Source of the DNA: an uncultured Paracoccaceae bacterium
Lineage (GTDB): Bacteria; Pseudomonadota; Alphaproteobacteria; Rhodobacterales; Rhodobacteraceae
Reading direction: 5' to 3'
Assembly (NCBI GenBank): GCA_951812305.1
Contig: CATOSB010000011.1
Location: 62,001-126,000 of the forward strand
Length of the DNA stretch: 64,000 nucleotides
This document shows, piece after piece, positions 25,788 to 35,432 of this stretch. Position 1 is the first letter of the stretch. Every line of letters starts with the position of its first letter. Both the position numbers and the translations under genes were made by a program. The notes below the pieces were generated by a model. It worked only from the letters and a program-made list of their open reading frames with translations, searched no databases and was not told the origin of the DNA.

Positions 25788-26969
25788 ATGACCACCGCGC
25801 CGAAATATGACGTCGACTTTTTCGGGGATGATTTCATCCGCGATCCCATCCCACGTTACGGCGAGATGCGTGAACTGGGGCCGGTATTGTGGCTGCCGCA
25901 AAATGGCGTTTTCGCCTTTCCATGTTATCAGGAAGTCGTCCAGGGGCTTAGAAACACGGCTGTTTTCCGGTCTGGTCGGGGTCTTTCATTAAACGAGGAC
26001 TATAACCGGCTCCTTGTTGGATCGACGCTCAATTCAGATGACGAGGATCATGACCGTCAGCGCGCGGTGACTGCCGTTCCAATCATGCCCAAATCGCTTG
26101 CCGCGCTGGATGAACAGATCACGATCACCGCGGAAGCATTGGCGGACAGAATAGCCGACGCCCGATCCTTTGATGCCGTATCCGATCTTGCACAGGTCCT
26201 GCCCCTTTCCATCGTTGTCGATCTGGTCGGCCTGAACGATGCGGGCAGCGATAATATGCTGACTTGGGCGGCGGCGGCGTTCGATATCTTTGAAGGCTCG
26301 AACGACCGCGCCCGCGCCGCGTTTGAAACACTGAAGGAACTGCAGAAATTCCTGCAAAAATACGGGCGCAAAGAGGCACTGAAACCGGGCGGGTTGGCCC
26401 GTCGCATTTTCGAGGTTGCGCCAAAACACGGGTTCACTGAGGCGCAAGCCGCGCAGTTGATGCGCGACTACATTCCGCCAAGCCTTGATACGACGATCTC
26501 CGCCACCGGGTTTGCGGCTTATTATTTTGCGAAAAACCCCGACCAGTGGGATCTTGTGCGGTCCGACAACTCCCTGATCCCCAATGCAATTGAAGAAGTC
26601 GTTCGTCTTTCCACGCCGATCCGCGCATTTTCCCGGTATGTCGAGACGGATATCGAGGTTGCAAGCGTTACCATCCCACAAGGTTCGCGTGCGATGATGA
26701 TCTATGCCTCGGCAAACCGCGACGAAACCGTCTTTGAAAATCCTGACCGCTTCGATGTCACCCGCAATGTTCGCAAGCATGTCGGGTTTGGCCATGGCGT
26801 ACACGCCTGCATGGGCATGCATCTGGCACGGCTGGAAATGCGGCGACTGTTCGAGGCGCTTGTTACAAAGGTGAAACATTGGCACCTCGACGGCACCCCG
26901 GAAATCGCGATGAACAACACAATACGCGCGTTTTCGCACCTGCCGATGCGGATCACGCCGGTCAAATGA
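25788..26969 (+). CDS. Cytochrome P450
   Basis: 393-residue soluble bacterial-class P450. The haem-binding loop FGHGVHACMGMHLAR carries the proximal cysteine (C341), EEVVRLSTP is the ExxR helix, and the I-helix region reads PPSLDTTISATG, with a Ser/Leu variant of the usual oxygen-binding Ala/Gly-Gly. Length and the absence of a membrane anchor fit class I enzymes that need a ferredoxin and reductase, neither of which is encoded here. It lies between msrP and msrQ on one strand. The substrate is unknown; position suggests co-expression with a periplasmic redox repair pair. Confidence 0.92.
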   Translation: MTTAPKYDVDFFGDDFIRDPIPRYGEMRELGPVLWLPQNGVFAFPCYQEVVQGLRNTAVFRSGRGLSLNEDYNRLLVGSTLNSDDEDHDRQRAVTAVPIMPKSLAALDEQITITAEALADRIADARSFDAVSDLAQVLPLSIVVDLVGLNDAGSDNMLTWAAAAFDIFEGSNDRARAAFETLKELQKFLQKYGRKEALKPGGLARRIFEVAPKHGFTEAQAAQLMRDYIPPSLDTTISATGFAAYYFAKNPDQWDLVRSDNSLIPNAIEEVVRLSTPIRAFSRYVETDIEVASVTIPQGSRAMMIYASANRDETVFENPDRFDVTRNVRKHVGFGHGVHACMGMHLARLEMRRLFEALVTKVKHWHLDGTPEIAMNNTIRAFSHLPMRITPVK

Positions 26970-27059
26970 AACAATCACAACGACCGCGTGAGCACGCATA
27001 GATTTTTCACGTCCCACACCCAAATCCATGTCATTGGAAAGGGCGAGGAAAGATCGAAA

Positions 27060-27680
27060 ATGGCGATGATGCAGCGTATCAACCAAACGACCAGAAAATT
27101 GCCGGCATGGGTGTTGTACCTGATCGCGCCCCTTCCCGCAGCCTGGTGGTTCTATCAGGGGCTGACCGGCGGCTTGGGACCTGAACCGATCAACGCGCTG
27201 GAGCGGCTTTATGGCGAGTTTGCGCTGCAATTGCTGGTCTTTGGCCTTGCCATCACCCCGCTGCGCAAGTTCCTGAAACTCGACCTTATCCGCTTTCGCC
27301 GTGCTATCGGGTTGATCGCGTTTTCCTATGTTTTCCTGCACCTCAGTGTCTGGCTGTTTCTTGATGTGCAAATACTCGCTCAGATCTGGGCCGACATCCT
27401 GAAACGCCCTTATGTGACAATCGGAATGCTGGCCTTCACACTTCTGGTGCCGCTGGCGATGACCTCGAACAACTGGTCACTGCGCCGCCTTGGACCGGTG
27501 CGCTGGCGTCGTTTGCACAAACTCACTTACGCGGCTGTCACTCTGGGCGGAGTTCACTTCCTGATGATCGTCAAGGGATTTCAGTGGGAACCGATCATCT
27601 ATCTTGGCATCATCGGGTTGCTTTTGTTGCTGCGTGTCGTACCAGCGCCCGGACGGTCGCCGGTGCGAAAGGCGGCCTGA
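27060..27680 (+). CDS. msrQ: Protein-methionine-sulfoxide reductase haem-binding subunit MsrQ
   Basis: 206-residue inner-membrane b-haem protein that passes electrons from the quinone pool to MsrP. About six hydrophobic helices are visible (VLYLIAPLPAAWWFYQG, LLVFGLAITPLR, GLIAFSYVFLHLSVW and others) with haem-ligand histidines in FLHLS, RLHKLTY and GVHFLM. RRAIGLIAF and LRRLGPVRWRRLHKL match the ferric-reductase-like fold. The ATG at 27060 is preceded by GAGGAAAG; the ORF track start at 26988 lacks one. Confidence 0.92.
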   Translation: MAMMQRINQTTRKLPAWVLYLIAPLPAAWWFYQGLTGGLGPEPINALERLYGEFALQLLVFGLAITPLRKFLKLDLIRFRRAIGLIAFSYVFLHLSVWLFLDVQILAQIWADILKRPYVTIGMLAFTLLVPLAMTSNNWSLRRLGPVRWRRLHKLTYAAVTLGGVHFLMIVKGFQWEPIIYLGIIGLLLLLRVVPAPGRSPVRKAA

Positions 27681-27795
27681 CCCTGTCGGCCAATAAAGTT
27701 TTAATTGAAATTCGTGCGAACAAGTCTCCTGACTTAGGGCGTATTTAACGCCTTGGCGTTCATTCCCGTCACACAGTGATGTGGTTAGGTCGCCA

Positions 27796-29013
27796 ATGTT
27801 TTCCAAGTCTGCTTTTGCCCGAATTGTGATTGCCGTCATCGCGACAATTTCGGCGGGTTCAAACCCGATGGCGTTGGAACTTCATATCGACGCCGATTAC
27901 TCGATTTCGCACGAAGCGGCGGAAGCCATCGAGCTTGGCGTGCGTACCGCTTTGGATGGGGTTGGCTGGGAGCTTGGCGGCGAACCGGTGACGCTTGTCA
28001 CCCGTGACCACCGCGCCAATGTCAAACGCTCCCACCGGCATATGCGGGACTACTTGCAAAGCGACAACGCCATTGCGATGATCGGCGGTCTGCATTCGCC
28101 ACCCTATCTGACCCACCGCGAATTCATCAACGAAAACGAAATCCTGATGCTTCTGCCGTGGTCGGCGGCGGGTCCGATCACCCGCGCCGCGCCCGGTCAC
28201 GAAAACTGGCTTTTCCGTTTATCCGTGGACGATTCCAAGGCCGGGGAATTTCTTGTCGCGCAATCCGTGGATGCCGCCGGTTGTCGCAAGATTGCATTGA
28301 TCCTTATCGAAACGGGCTGGGGCCACGCCAATTTCAAGACGCTGACCGCCGCGTTATCGGCGCGTGGGATGGAGCCAGCGATCGCGGAATTCTTTAATGC
28401 ATCGCTGGGAAAAGCCTCTGCCGTGACGCTTGCCACAAGTGTCAGTCATTCCGGTGCGGATTGCGCAATTATGCTCTCGGACTGGGACAATGGCGCCCAT
28501 ATTGTCAAGGCACTTGCGGCAATGCCGAACCCGGTACGCGTTTTCAGTCATTGGGGCATTTTGGGTGGTCCGTTTCAGGATGAGGTCAGGGCCAAGGCCC
28601 GTGATCGCCTAAATCTGCGCGTCCTGCAGAGCTGTGGTTTGGCCGAGGAAACGCGCGGCAATACAATTTTAAAACGTGCCCTTTCTCAGGCGACCGGGGG
28701 TCCGGCCCGACTGGCGGAAATTCCGGCACCAACTGGCTTTGTGCACGGTTATGACATCACGCGGGTGTTGATTGCTGCGACAGAACAGGCAAGCAATTCG
28801 CCAGATTGGGGCAGCGCAATCAAAACCAAACGCAGGTTGGTTCGCGCGGCACTTCAGGCATTGGAAACACCGGTCGCGGGAATACTTGCCGAATATTCGC
28901 CGCCATTTGTGCCCTATTCGCCCGGTCAACCCGACGCCCATGAAGCGCTCGGCGCGGATGATCTTTGCATGGCCCGTTTTCAAGTTGACGGCAAGCTTGC
29001 CCATGTCGACTAG
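27796..29013 (+). CDS. LivJ-type periplasmic ligand-binding protein, next to GGDEF/EAL gene
   Basis: About 405 residues, Peripla_BP_6 (branched-chain amino-acid receptor) fold. A signal peptide ends near SNPMALEL. Stretches AMIGGLHSPPYLTHREFINEN, WLFRLSVDDSKAGEFL and ALILIETGWGHANFKTL are the two-lobe core. No permease or ATPase gene adjoins; instead the stop is 21 bp from a membrane GGDEF/EAL protein. It may hand a periplasmic ligand signal to that sensor. The ATG at 27796 is preferred; an in-frame GTG at 27781 is possible. Confidence 0.75.
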   Translation: MFSKSAFARIVIAVIATISAGSNPMALELHIDADYSISHEAAEAIELGVRTALDGVGWELGGEPVTLVTRDHRANVKRSHRHMRDYLQSDNAIAMIGGLHSPPYLTHREFINENEILMLLPWSAAGPITRAAPGHENWLFRLSVDDSKAGEFLVAQSVDAAGCRKIALILIETGWGHANFKTLTAALSARGMEPAIAEFFNASLGKASAVTLATSVSHSGADCAIMLSDWDNGAHIVKALAAMPNPVRVFSHWGILGGPFQDEVRAKARDRLNLRVLQSCGLAEETRGNTILKRALSQATGGPARLAEIPAPTGFVHGYDITRVLIAATEQASNSPDWGSAIKTKRRLVRAALQALETPVAGILAEYSPPFVPYSPGQPDAHEALGADDLCMARFQVDGKLAHVD

Positions 29014-29034
29014 GACCGCGAGGCAGTTACCGCG

Positions 29035-31623
29035 ATGACGCTCGCCCGAAGTTTTTGGTCGCTTGTCATCCTCGTTCTGGTGATGATGATCGTCGCGTCT
29101 GCAGCGGCGATCTGGTTTACGGCAACGCCATTTCTGACAGCCATGCAGCAGCGCATGATTGCCGATCAGGTCGAACAGGACGCGCGCGCCTTCGACGCGG
29201 TATTGGCAGAGCATCGCCAATTGTTAAGCTTCGTCGCCAGCCAGCCGGACGTTGTGTCGGTGGCTATCGGATATGTCAGCAATACCGACGTCATGCGAGA
29301 TTATCTGGAGGCGATGCCGCGGCCCGACACATTGGAAAACGTGATACTCTTTGATGCATTTGGCGAGGAACTTGCCAGAATGGCCTTTGAAAATGGCCAT
29401 CATTCGACATTCTCGAATGAGGACCTTGAGGCCGTGCAAAAGGTGATCATGACGGGTGGTGACCCTGAACTTGAAGGCCTGGATGCCGCTGCTCCGGTCT
29501 TGCTTAAAGCGGGTAAGGATTATGACCATATCGCCATTGGCGTACCGGTCGTAAACCGCGGACACAATGAAGGCACCTTGATCGCTGAATTTGATCTGCA
29601 CCTCGATACGGTGTTTCAGCGCAACGAAATTGCGCGGCTCACAACAGTTGTCCCGGCGAAAAACGCCGCCGCCACCCTCAACCAATACCCTGGCGCCCGC
29701 ATGAAGCCGGTCGCAGGCGGCGCGCTGTCTCTGGTGCTTGTTCCCGACAGCGAGGCTGTCGCCGCCGCGGGACAGGACCTGCTGATCCGGTCGGTCGGCG
29801 CAATCTCTGTTGTTCTGATTTTTGCGTTTTCCTTTTTCGCCTCGCTTGGCCGCGCCGTCATTCTGACACCGCATGAACGCCTTGCCCGGCAGAAAAAGGA
29901 ACTCGATGAGCTTGCCGCAGTCGCCCGGAACGCCAATGACGCGATCCTTGTGACCGACCTTGATGAACGCGTTGTTTGGGGCAACCCGGCTTTTGAGGCG
30001 ATGTCGGGTTATCGCATCGACGAGGTGCGCGGGCACAAGCCGGGCAGTTTCTTGCAAAACGCAGAAACCGATCCAGAAACCGCCGCCAAACTCCAACGCG
30101 CGATCCGAATGAAAGTTCCCGTCAAAGCGGAAATTCTGAACACCACGCGAAATGGCAACAGCTACTGGATCTCGATTTCCATTACCCCGCTTCTGAACGG
30201 CGAAAGTGAAGTCTATGGGTTCATGGCAATCTCAAGCGACATTACCCGAACCCGCAAGCAGCGCGAAGAAATCGAAGCCGCAAATCGCGCCACCGAATAT
30301 CAGGCACGCCACGACCCGCTGACTGGGCTTGCGAACCGCCGGGTTCTAAGCGACACGCTTGATGCGCGTGTGGCCAGTGATACGCCCAACGGAACACTGC
30401 TGCGTATTGACCTCGATCATTTCAAATACATCAATGACACGATGGGCCATTCCGCCGGTGATTTCGCGCTTGCCGAAGTTGCCGACATTTTGCGCGACGA
30501 AATTGGCGCTGACGATCTGGCTGTTCAGGTTGGCGGCGACGAGTTCATCGTCATGCTGCGCGCGGGCGGTACAACTGAGCAAGCTGTGGAAACGGGCACG
30601 CGCATCCTCGAAAACCTTCGCACGCCGCGCTATTTTGAGCGCAAGCCAATTCAGCTTGGCGCAAGTTTTGGCGTCGCCAGCACAGAATGTGCTCACTGCG
30701 CGATCGATAACCTCGTCGTCTGCGCCGATGCCGCACTTTACACTGCCAAAGATCAGGGCCGAAACCGCATCATAGTCTATGATACTGAATTGCATGAAGA
30801 AGTTCTGTTCCGCCGCGAACTTGCCGCCCAGATGCGCGGCGCGATCAAAAACGAGGAGTTTGAGCCATTCTTCCAACCTCAGATAGACGCCACGACCGGA
30901 GAGATTTACGGGGTCGAAGCACTGGCGCGCTGGCCTTCACCTAAACTGGGTATGATCTTTCCCGATACATTTTTGCCTGTTGCACGCCAGCTTTCACTGG
31001 TTGAGGACATAGACGACATCATTTTCCGCAAGGGCATTCGCTATATCAATGAGCTGGCCCGCGAAGGTGTTCAAATTCCCAAAATATCCTTCAACGTCAC
31101 ATCAGAACGCGTCTTAAGGCTCGGCTTTGGGAATACCCTTAAACATGTTGGCGAATATGGCCCCCGCATCTCTTTCGAAATCCTGGAATCGGTGCTCGTC
31201 GAAGAGCAATCCGATCAGTTCAAATTCGCTCTCGATGCCCTGCGTGAAAAGGGATTTTCCATTGAAGTCGACGATTTCGGCTCTGGCCATGCTTCAATCG
31301 TTGCGTTGACCCAGCTGCAACCAGACGTCATGAAAATAGACCGCCAGCTGGTGATGCCGATCCTTGAATCCGAAACCAGCGCGGCATTGCTGCGCAGCAT
31401 CGTTGACATGGCAAAAGTCGTCGATGTGCAGGTTACAGTCGAAGGCGTCGAAACCCGCGAACATGTCAGGATCGTCACCGAAATGGGCTGCGATTACCTG
31501 CAAGGGTATTATTTCGCAAAGCCACTTTCGCGTGGCGCCTTGAAAGATTTCGCGCATGACCACCAACCGGGCAATCTGGTTGGCAAAAAACACGATAACC
31601 GGTTTCGAACAATCACCGGGTAG
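29035..31623 (+). CDS. Membrane PAS-GGDEF-EAL cyclic-di-GMP protein
   Basis: 862 residues. A membrane helix at about 9 to 31 and another near 258 to 280 enclose a periplasmic sensing domain of roughly 225 residues. A PAS domain follows (about 290 to 410, AILVTDLDERVVWGNPAFEAMSGY). The cyclase domain has an intact VGGDEFIVM near 497, and the phosphodiesterase domain an intact YGVEALARW near 626 with DDFGSGHAS further on. Both activities could therefore exist, with direction set by the input domain. It is coupled to the binding-protein gene upstream by a 21-bp gap, suggesting ligand-controlled cyclic-di-GMP turnover. Confidence 0.92.
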   Translation: MTLARSFWSLVILVLVMMIVASAAAIWFTATPFLTAMQQRMIADQVEQDARAFDAVLAEHRQLLSFVASQPDVVSVAIGYVSNTDVMRDYLEAMPRPDTLENVILFDAFGEELARMAFENGHHSTFSNEDLEAVQKVIMTGGDPELEGLDAAAPVLLKAGKDYDHIAIGVPVVNRGHNEGTLIAEFDLHLDTVFQRNEIARLTTVVPAKNAAATLNQYPGARMKPVAGGALSLVLVPDSEAVAAAGQDLLIRSVGAISVVLIFAFSFFASLGRAVILTPHERLARQKKELDELAAVARNANDAILVTDLDERVVWGNPAFEAMSGYRIDEVRGHKPGSFLQNAETDPETAAKLQRAIRMKVPVKAEILNTTRNGNSYWISISITPLLNGESEVYGFMAISSDITRTRKQREEIEAANRATEYQARHDPLTGLANRRVLSDTLDARVASDTPNGTLLRIDLDHFKYINDTMGHSAGDFALAEVADILRDEIGADDLAVQVGGDEFIVMLRAGGTTEQAVETGTRILENLRTPRYFERKPIQLGASFGVASTECAHCAIDNLVVCADAALYTAKDQGRNRIIVYDTELHEEVLFRRELAAQMRGAIKNEEFEPFFQPQIDATTGEIYGVEALARWPSPKLGMIFPDTFLPVARQLSLVEDIDDIIFRKGIRYINELAREGVQIPKISFNVTSERVLRLGFGNTLKHVGEYGPRISFEILESVLVEEQSDQFKFALDALREKGFSIEVDDFGSGHASIVALTQLQPDVMKIDRQLVMPILESETSAALLRSIVDMAKVVDVQVTVEGVETREHVRIVTEMGCDYLQGYYFAKPLSRGALKDFAHDHQPGNLVGKKHDNRFRTITG

Positions 31624-31733
31624 CCTTTGGCGTTACATTTCGGCGGGATTTCAATCGGACCCATGCCATCGATCCCTTGCAAACCGGGCCGACCGGCGGC
31701 AGGAATAACGCCAGTTTGCACCAAGGGATCACA

Positions 31734-32825
31734 ATGACACAAACCGGCATTCCATTTCTGTTCATGCGCGGCGGAACGTCTCGCGGTCCCTATATGCGGC
31801 GCGACGACTTGCCAAAGGACCAAGACACACTGGCGAAAGTGCTGATTTCGATGGTTGGCTCCGGTCACCCGATCAACATCGACGGCATCGGTGGCGGCAC
31901 CGCCGTGACCACAAAAACCGCGATGCTTTCTAAATCACAAGACGACTGGGCCGTTATCGACTATTTCTTCGCACAGGTAAGCGTCACCGACAGACTGGTC
32001 GATTTCAAACCGACATGTGGCAACATCCTTGTCGGGGTCGGACCTGCGGCACTGGAAATGGGTCTAATCCCTCCAACAGGCGACACGACCGAGGTCAAAA
32101 TCCGCGCCGTCAACACCGGCGCACGCATCCTTGCGAAAGTGCAAACCCCCGGCGGCGCGGTCAACTACGATGGCAACGCACAGATCGACGGCGTCCCGGG
32201 CACCGCCGCGCCAATTGAACTGATGTTCATGGATGTCGTCGGCGGCGCGACCGGTGCGATGTTTCCAACCGGCAACCGGATCGACACAATCGACGGGATC
32301 GGCATCACCTGCATCGACGTCGCCATGCCGATGGCCATCGCCCGCGCCGAAGACTTTGGCCTCACAGGCTATGAAACTGCGACCGAACTGGATGAGAATC
32401 GCGACTTCTATGCCCGGATGGAACCGATCCGCCGCAAGGCCGGTGAACTCATGGGCCTTGGCGATGTCAGCGAAAGCGTCATGCCGAAATTCGGCCTGCT
32501 TGCCCCTGCGAAAGACGGCGGCACCGCCGCCACGCGCTATTTCATGCCCTGGAACTGCCACCCCGCGCTTGCCGTCACCGGATCGCAATGTATCAGCGCT
32601 TGCCTCTTGTGTCCCGGTACCGTGGGCGAGGGGCTGGCGGACAATATCACCATCTCACCCGCAAAAATGTTGCTGGAACATCCGATGGGCATTTTGGAGG
32701 TAATGGTGGATTTTACCCGCGACGGGCAGGGTTTTGACCTCACTTCCGCCGGGCTGGTCCGCACCGCCCGCAAACTCGCCGCTGGAGAAGTCTTTGTGCC
32801 ACAATCCGTCTGGGACGGACAATGA
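31734..32825 (+). CDS. PrpF-family isomerase (4-oxalomesaconate tautomerase-like)
   Basis: 363-residue PrpF-family protein with the diaminopimelate-epimerase fold. FLFMRGGTSRGPYM is the hallmark N-terminus, PTCGNILVGVGPAALE one active-site loop, and HPALAVTGSQCISACLL the other. Members include aconitate isomerase PrpF and 4-oxalomesaconate tautomerase GalD. The reading frame starts at the ATG at 31734. Its stop overlaps the ATG of a hydroxyacid dehydrogenase (ATGA), so the two are translated together. A role in a dicarboxylic or aromatic-acid side pathway is likely; the exact substrate is open. Confidence 0.82.
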   Translation: MTQTGIPFLFMRGGTSRGPYMRRDDLPKDQDTLAKVLISMVGSGHPINIDGIGGGTAVTTKTAMLSKSQDDWAVIDYFFAQVSVTDRLVDFKPTCGNILVGVGPAALEMGLIPPTGDTTEVKIRAVNTGARILAKVQTPGGAVNYDGNAQIDGVPGTAAPIELMFMDVVGGATGAMFPTGNRIDTIDGIGITCIDVAMPMAIARAEDFGLTGYETATELDENRDFYARMEPIRRKAGELMGLGDVSESVMPKFGLLAPAKDGGTAATRYFMPWNCHPALAVTGSQCISACLLCPGTVGEGLADNITISPAKMLLEHPMGILEVMVDFTRDGQGFDLTSAGLVRTARKLAAGEVFVPQSVWDGQ

Positions 32826-33799
32826 AGGTCCACATTCTGGATGATTGGTTTGACACGCTACGTGGCCTTCCGTGTTACCAATTGCTGCAAGACCACGACG
32901 TGACGGTATGGACGGATCACGAACCAGACGCACAAAAGCTCGCAGCACGTGTGAGCGACGCTGAGGCGCTTGTCCTCTTTCGTGAGCGCACCAAAATCAC
33001 TGATGATCTGATAAGCCGCCTCCCCAACCTGAAACTCATTTCTCAGCGCAGCGTCTATCCTCATATCGATGTAAACGCCTGTACACGGCACGGCGTCCTT
33101 CTGTGCTCTAACATGCATTCCGACACGCCCAGTTATGCTGCCGCCGAAATGACGCTGGCTCTTATCCTTGCGAGTTATCGGCAAATCCCGGAGCAGGTTG
33201 CCTCGATCCGTTCCGGCAGCTGGCAAATGGGCGTCGGGCGCACACTGCGCGGGCGCACACTCGGCCTCTACGGGTACGGCCGCATTGCCCGCGCGGTCGC
33301 AAGTTATGCGCAAGCCATAGGAATGAAAATTCAGTGGTGGTCGTCTGCCGAGGGCCGACAACGCGCCCGCAACGATGGTCAGACCGTCGCCAAAAGCCGC
33401 CGCGACTTCTTTGCGACCTCAGATATTGTCAGCGTCCATGTCCGCCTGAAACCAAACACGCGCGGCATCGTCACGGCGGAAGACCTTGCTAACATGCAGG
33501 ACCGCGCCTTGTTCGTGAACACATCGCGTTCCGGTCTCGTCGCGCCGGGAACCCTGGAAAAGGAAATCGCGAAAGGCCGTATCTTCGCCGCCGTCGATGT
33601 GTTCGAAGAAGAGCCGCTTCGCGATACTTCCCACCCGCTTTTGACGCATCCCAATGTGCTGCCAACGCCGCATATCGGATACGTTACCGAGGATGAATTT
33701 GACCTTCAGTTCACAGACATCTTCGAACAGGTGAACGCCTTTGCCGCAGGCAATCCGATCCACATGATCAACCCTGAAGCAAGGGACAGCCATGCCTGA
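32822..33799 (+). CDS. D-2-hydroxyacid dehydrogenase, NAD-binding
   Basis: 325 residues. The NAD-binding glycine loop is GLYGYGRIAR; catalytic residues are the arginine of NTSRSGLV, the glutamate of DVFEEEPL and the histidine of PHIGYV, as in the D-isomer-specific family. It overlaps the PrpF-type gene by 4 bp and the aminotransferase gene by 8 bp. It likely reduces or oxidises a 2-oxo/2-hydroxy acid that the neighbours interconvert. A phosphoglycerate dehydrogenase role is possible but the length and context favour a pathway enzyme. Confidence 0.86.
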   Translation: MKVHILDDWFDTLRGLPCYQLLQDHDVTVWTDHEPDAQKLAARVSDAEALVLFRERTKITDDLISRLPNLKLISQRSVYPHIDVNACTRHGVLLCSNMHSDTPSYAAAEMTLALILASYRQIPEQVASIRSGSWQMGVGRTLRGRTLGLYGYGRIARAVASYAQAIGMKIQWWSSAEGRQRARNDGQTVAKSRRDFFATSDIVSVHVRLKPNTRGIVTAEDLANMQDRALFVNTSRSGLVAPGTLEKEIAKGRIFAAVDVFEEEPLRDTSHPLLTHPNVLPTPHIGYVTEDEFDLQFTDIFEQVNAFAAGNPIHMINPEARDSHA

Positions 33800-34715
33800 C
33801 CACACCTCCACCCATGACGCCGCGCCTGATGACCGCAACGATGACATCAAGATTTACGTCGACGGTGATATCGTCCATCGCGATGACGCAAAGGTTTCCG
33901 TTTACGACAGCGGGTTCATGCTGGGTGACGGCATCTGGGAGGGTTTGCGCCTCTACAACGGGCACCTCCCATTTCTTGACGAACATCTCGACCGCCTGTT
34001 CGAGGCCGCGCTTTATATCGATCTCGAGATCGGCAAAACGCGCGACGAGCTAACAACAGCGATTTGGCAAACGCTGGACGCAAATCAAATGACAACGGAT
34101 GTCCACATCCGCCTGATGATCACGCGCGGACGCAAGAAAAAGCCGTTTCAGCACCCACATCTCAGCGCCTATGGCCCGACCATTGTGATCATTGCAGAGC
34201 ATTCCAAACCGGATGAAAGCGTGGTCGAACGCGGCATCCGCCTGCACACCGTACCACATCATCGCGGCCTGCCTATGACACAGGATGCGAAACTCAATTC
34301 GCATTCCAAACTGAATTGTATCATTGCGCTGAACCACGCGATCCGCGCTGGTGCGGATGAGGCGCTGATGCTCGACCCGTTCGGCTTTGTGAATACCACA
34401 AATGCCTGCAACTTCTTCATTGTGCGCGGCGGCGAGGTTTGGACGTCAACCGGCGACTATTGCATGAACGGAATCACCCGCCGGAAAGTCATCGACATCT
34501 GCCGCGCCGAGGGCATCCCGGTATTCGAACGCAATTATTCCCTTGTCGACGCGTATAGCGCCGACGAGGCGTTTCTAACTGGCACGTTCGGAGCGCAGAC
34601 ACCGGTGTTTGAAATCGACGGCCGTCCAATTGGAGGTGGCAAAGCGGGGCCGTTGTTCCATCGCGTTCGGGAGCTCTACAAAGCACTCATTCAGGCGGAC
34701 CGCGCCGACGACTGA
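33792..34715 (+). CDS. Class IV aminotransferase (branched-chain/D-amino acid type)
   Basis: 307-residue PLP enzyme of fold type IV. The core begins IYVDGDIVHRDDAKVSVYDSGFMLGDGIWEGLR. The PLP lysine is in NSHSKLNCIIALNHA, and FVNTTNACNFFIV plus FLTGTFGAQTPV bind the phosphate. The first 20 residues are extra and hydrophilic. It ends the three-gene coupled unit. Together with the dehydrogenase it could interconvert an amino acid, oxo acid and hydroxy acid. Confidence 0.85.
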   Translation: MPDHTSTHDAAPDDRNDDIKIYVDGDIVHRDDAKVSVYDSGFMLGDGIWEGLRLYNGHLPFLDEHLDRLFEAALYIDLEIGKTRDELTTAIWQTLDANQMTTDVHIRLMITRGRKKKPFQHPHLSAYGPTIVIIAEHSKPDESVVERGIRLHTVPHHRGLPMTQDAKLNSHSKLNCIIALNHAIRAGADEALMLDPFGFVNTTNACNFFIVRGGEVWTSTGDYCMNGITRRKVIDICRAEGIPVFERNYSLVDAYSADEAFLTGTFGAQTPVFEIDGRPIGGGKAGPLFHRVRELYKALIQADRADD

Positions 34716-34762
34716 TCCGCATCTCAGGCATCCGTTAGGTCGGACTTCATCTGCCTCTGAAT

Positions 34763-34987
34763 TCAGCTCACGGCATCACGAAAAACGTGAAGAACGATAT
34801 CTTTACGGTCAATACCCAAAGCGGCCAATTCCTCGTCAGATTTTGCGCTAAGCCGCTCGACCGCCGCCGCGCGGGTATTTGCAGCCGAAACCGCGTCAAA
34901 TCCAGAAAGGATGAAACGGAAGACCGCCGCGAGACCGGAAAACAGAATACCTGACTGACCGGATAGATTTGTCGTTGAACTCGCCAT
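34763..34987 (-). CDS. DUF1127 domain small protein
   Basis: 74-residue protein from MASSTTNLSG, with AAGAGG just before the ATG; the longer ORF in the track starts upstream of this site. The C-terminal half (AAAVERLSAKSDEELAALGIDRKDI) is the DUF1127 motif, a short arginine-rich or LxxLxDxxLxDIGL-like helix found in many small alphaproteobacterial proteins. Some family members affect RNA turnover and phosphate or stress responses. It is convergent with the aminotransferase gene. Function here is unassigned. Confidence 0.72.
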   Translation of the reverse strand: MASSTTNLSGQSGILFSGLAAVFRFILSGFDAVSAANTRAAAVERLSAKSDEELAALGIDRKDIVLHVFRDAVS

Positions 34988-35432
34988 CGTGAACCTCTTT
35001 TCGCTTGGATGTGTGTTGTCGTCTTGCCTCATAATATGGAGGCTGAACCCGCCCACACCACAGCCGTTCTCGCAATGTCGTTATGCGTTTGCTGCAATGC
35101 AGCGAAGGCGGCGCATTAGCGCGTGTGTGGCCGCACAGCACGAACAGTGGATGTACACTGGCGCCGTGGCGCAGCGCCAATAATCCAGCCGATGATTTGC
35201 TGGCCCCTGTGCAAAGCGTCGCCGTTCAGTTCTTTGAAACCCGCGCCTGCCGTCGCCCATGCTATTGCGGGCGCAGACACATTGCGGGTGTCGCTCTTTG
35301 CGAGTGCGGCATGTAACAATTCTGGATGCAGTCCCGTCATAAGGGCCGCATCGCCACATCTTCTAACCCAATCCACACTGGAACCCACCGGTCAATTATG
35401 GTCCTTTGCGCAAAACCGAACAGGCGGGCCAA
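34988..35432. other. 445-bp gap before kynureninase, no gene seen
   Basis: Contains the promoter side of the DUF1127 gene and the upstream region of kynureninase. Several short frames occur, but they overlap each other on both strands and lack ribosome sites. I recognise no RNA gene or strong hairpin here. Confidence 0.5.

Noticed and set aside
26034-27371. 445-residue minus-strand frame over the P450 and msrQ genes
   Set aside because: Antisense to two recognised genes with invariant motifs; composition is typical of shadow frames.
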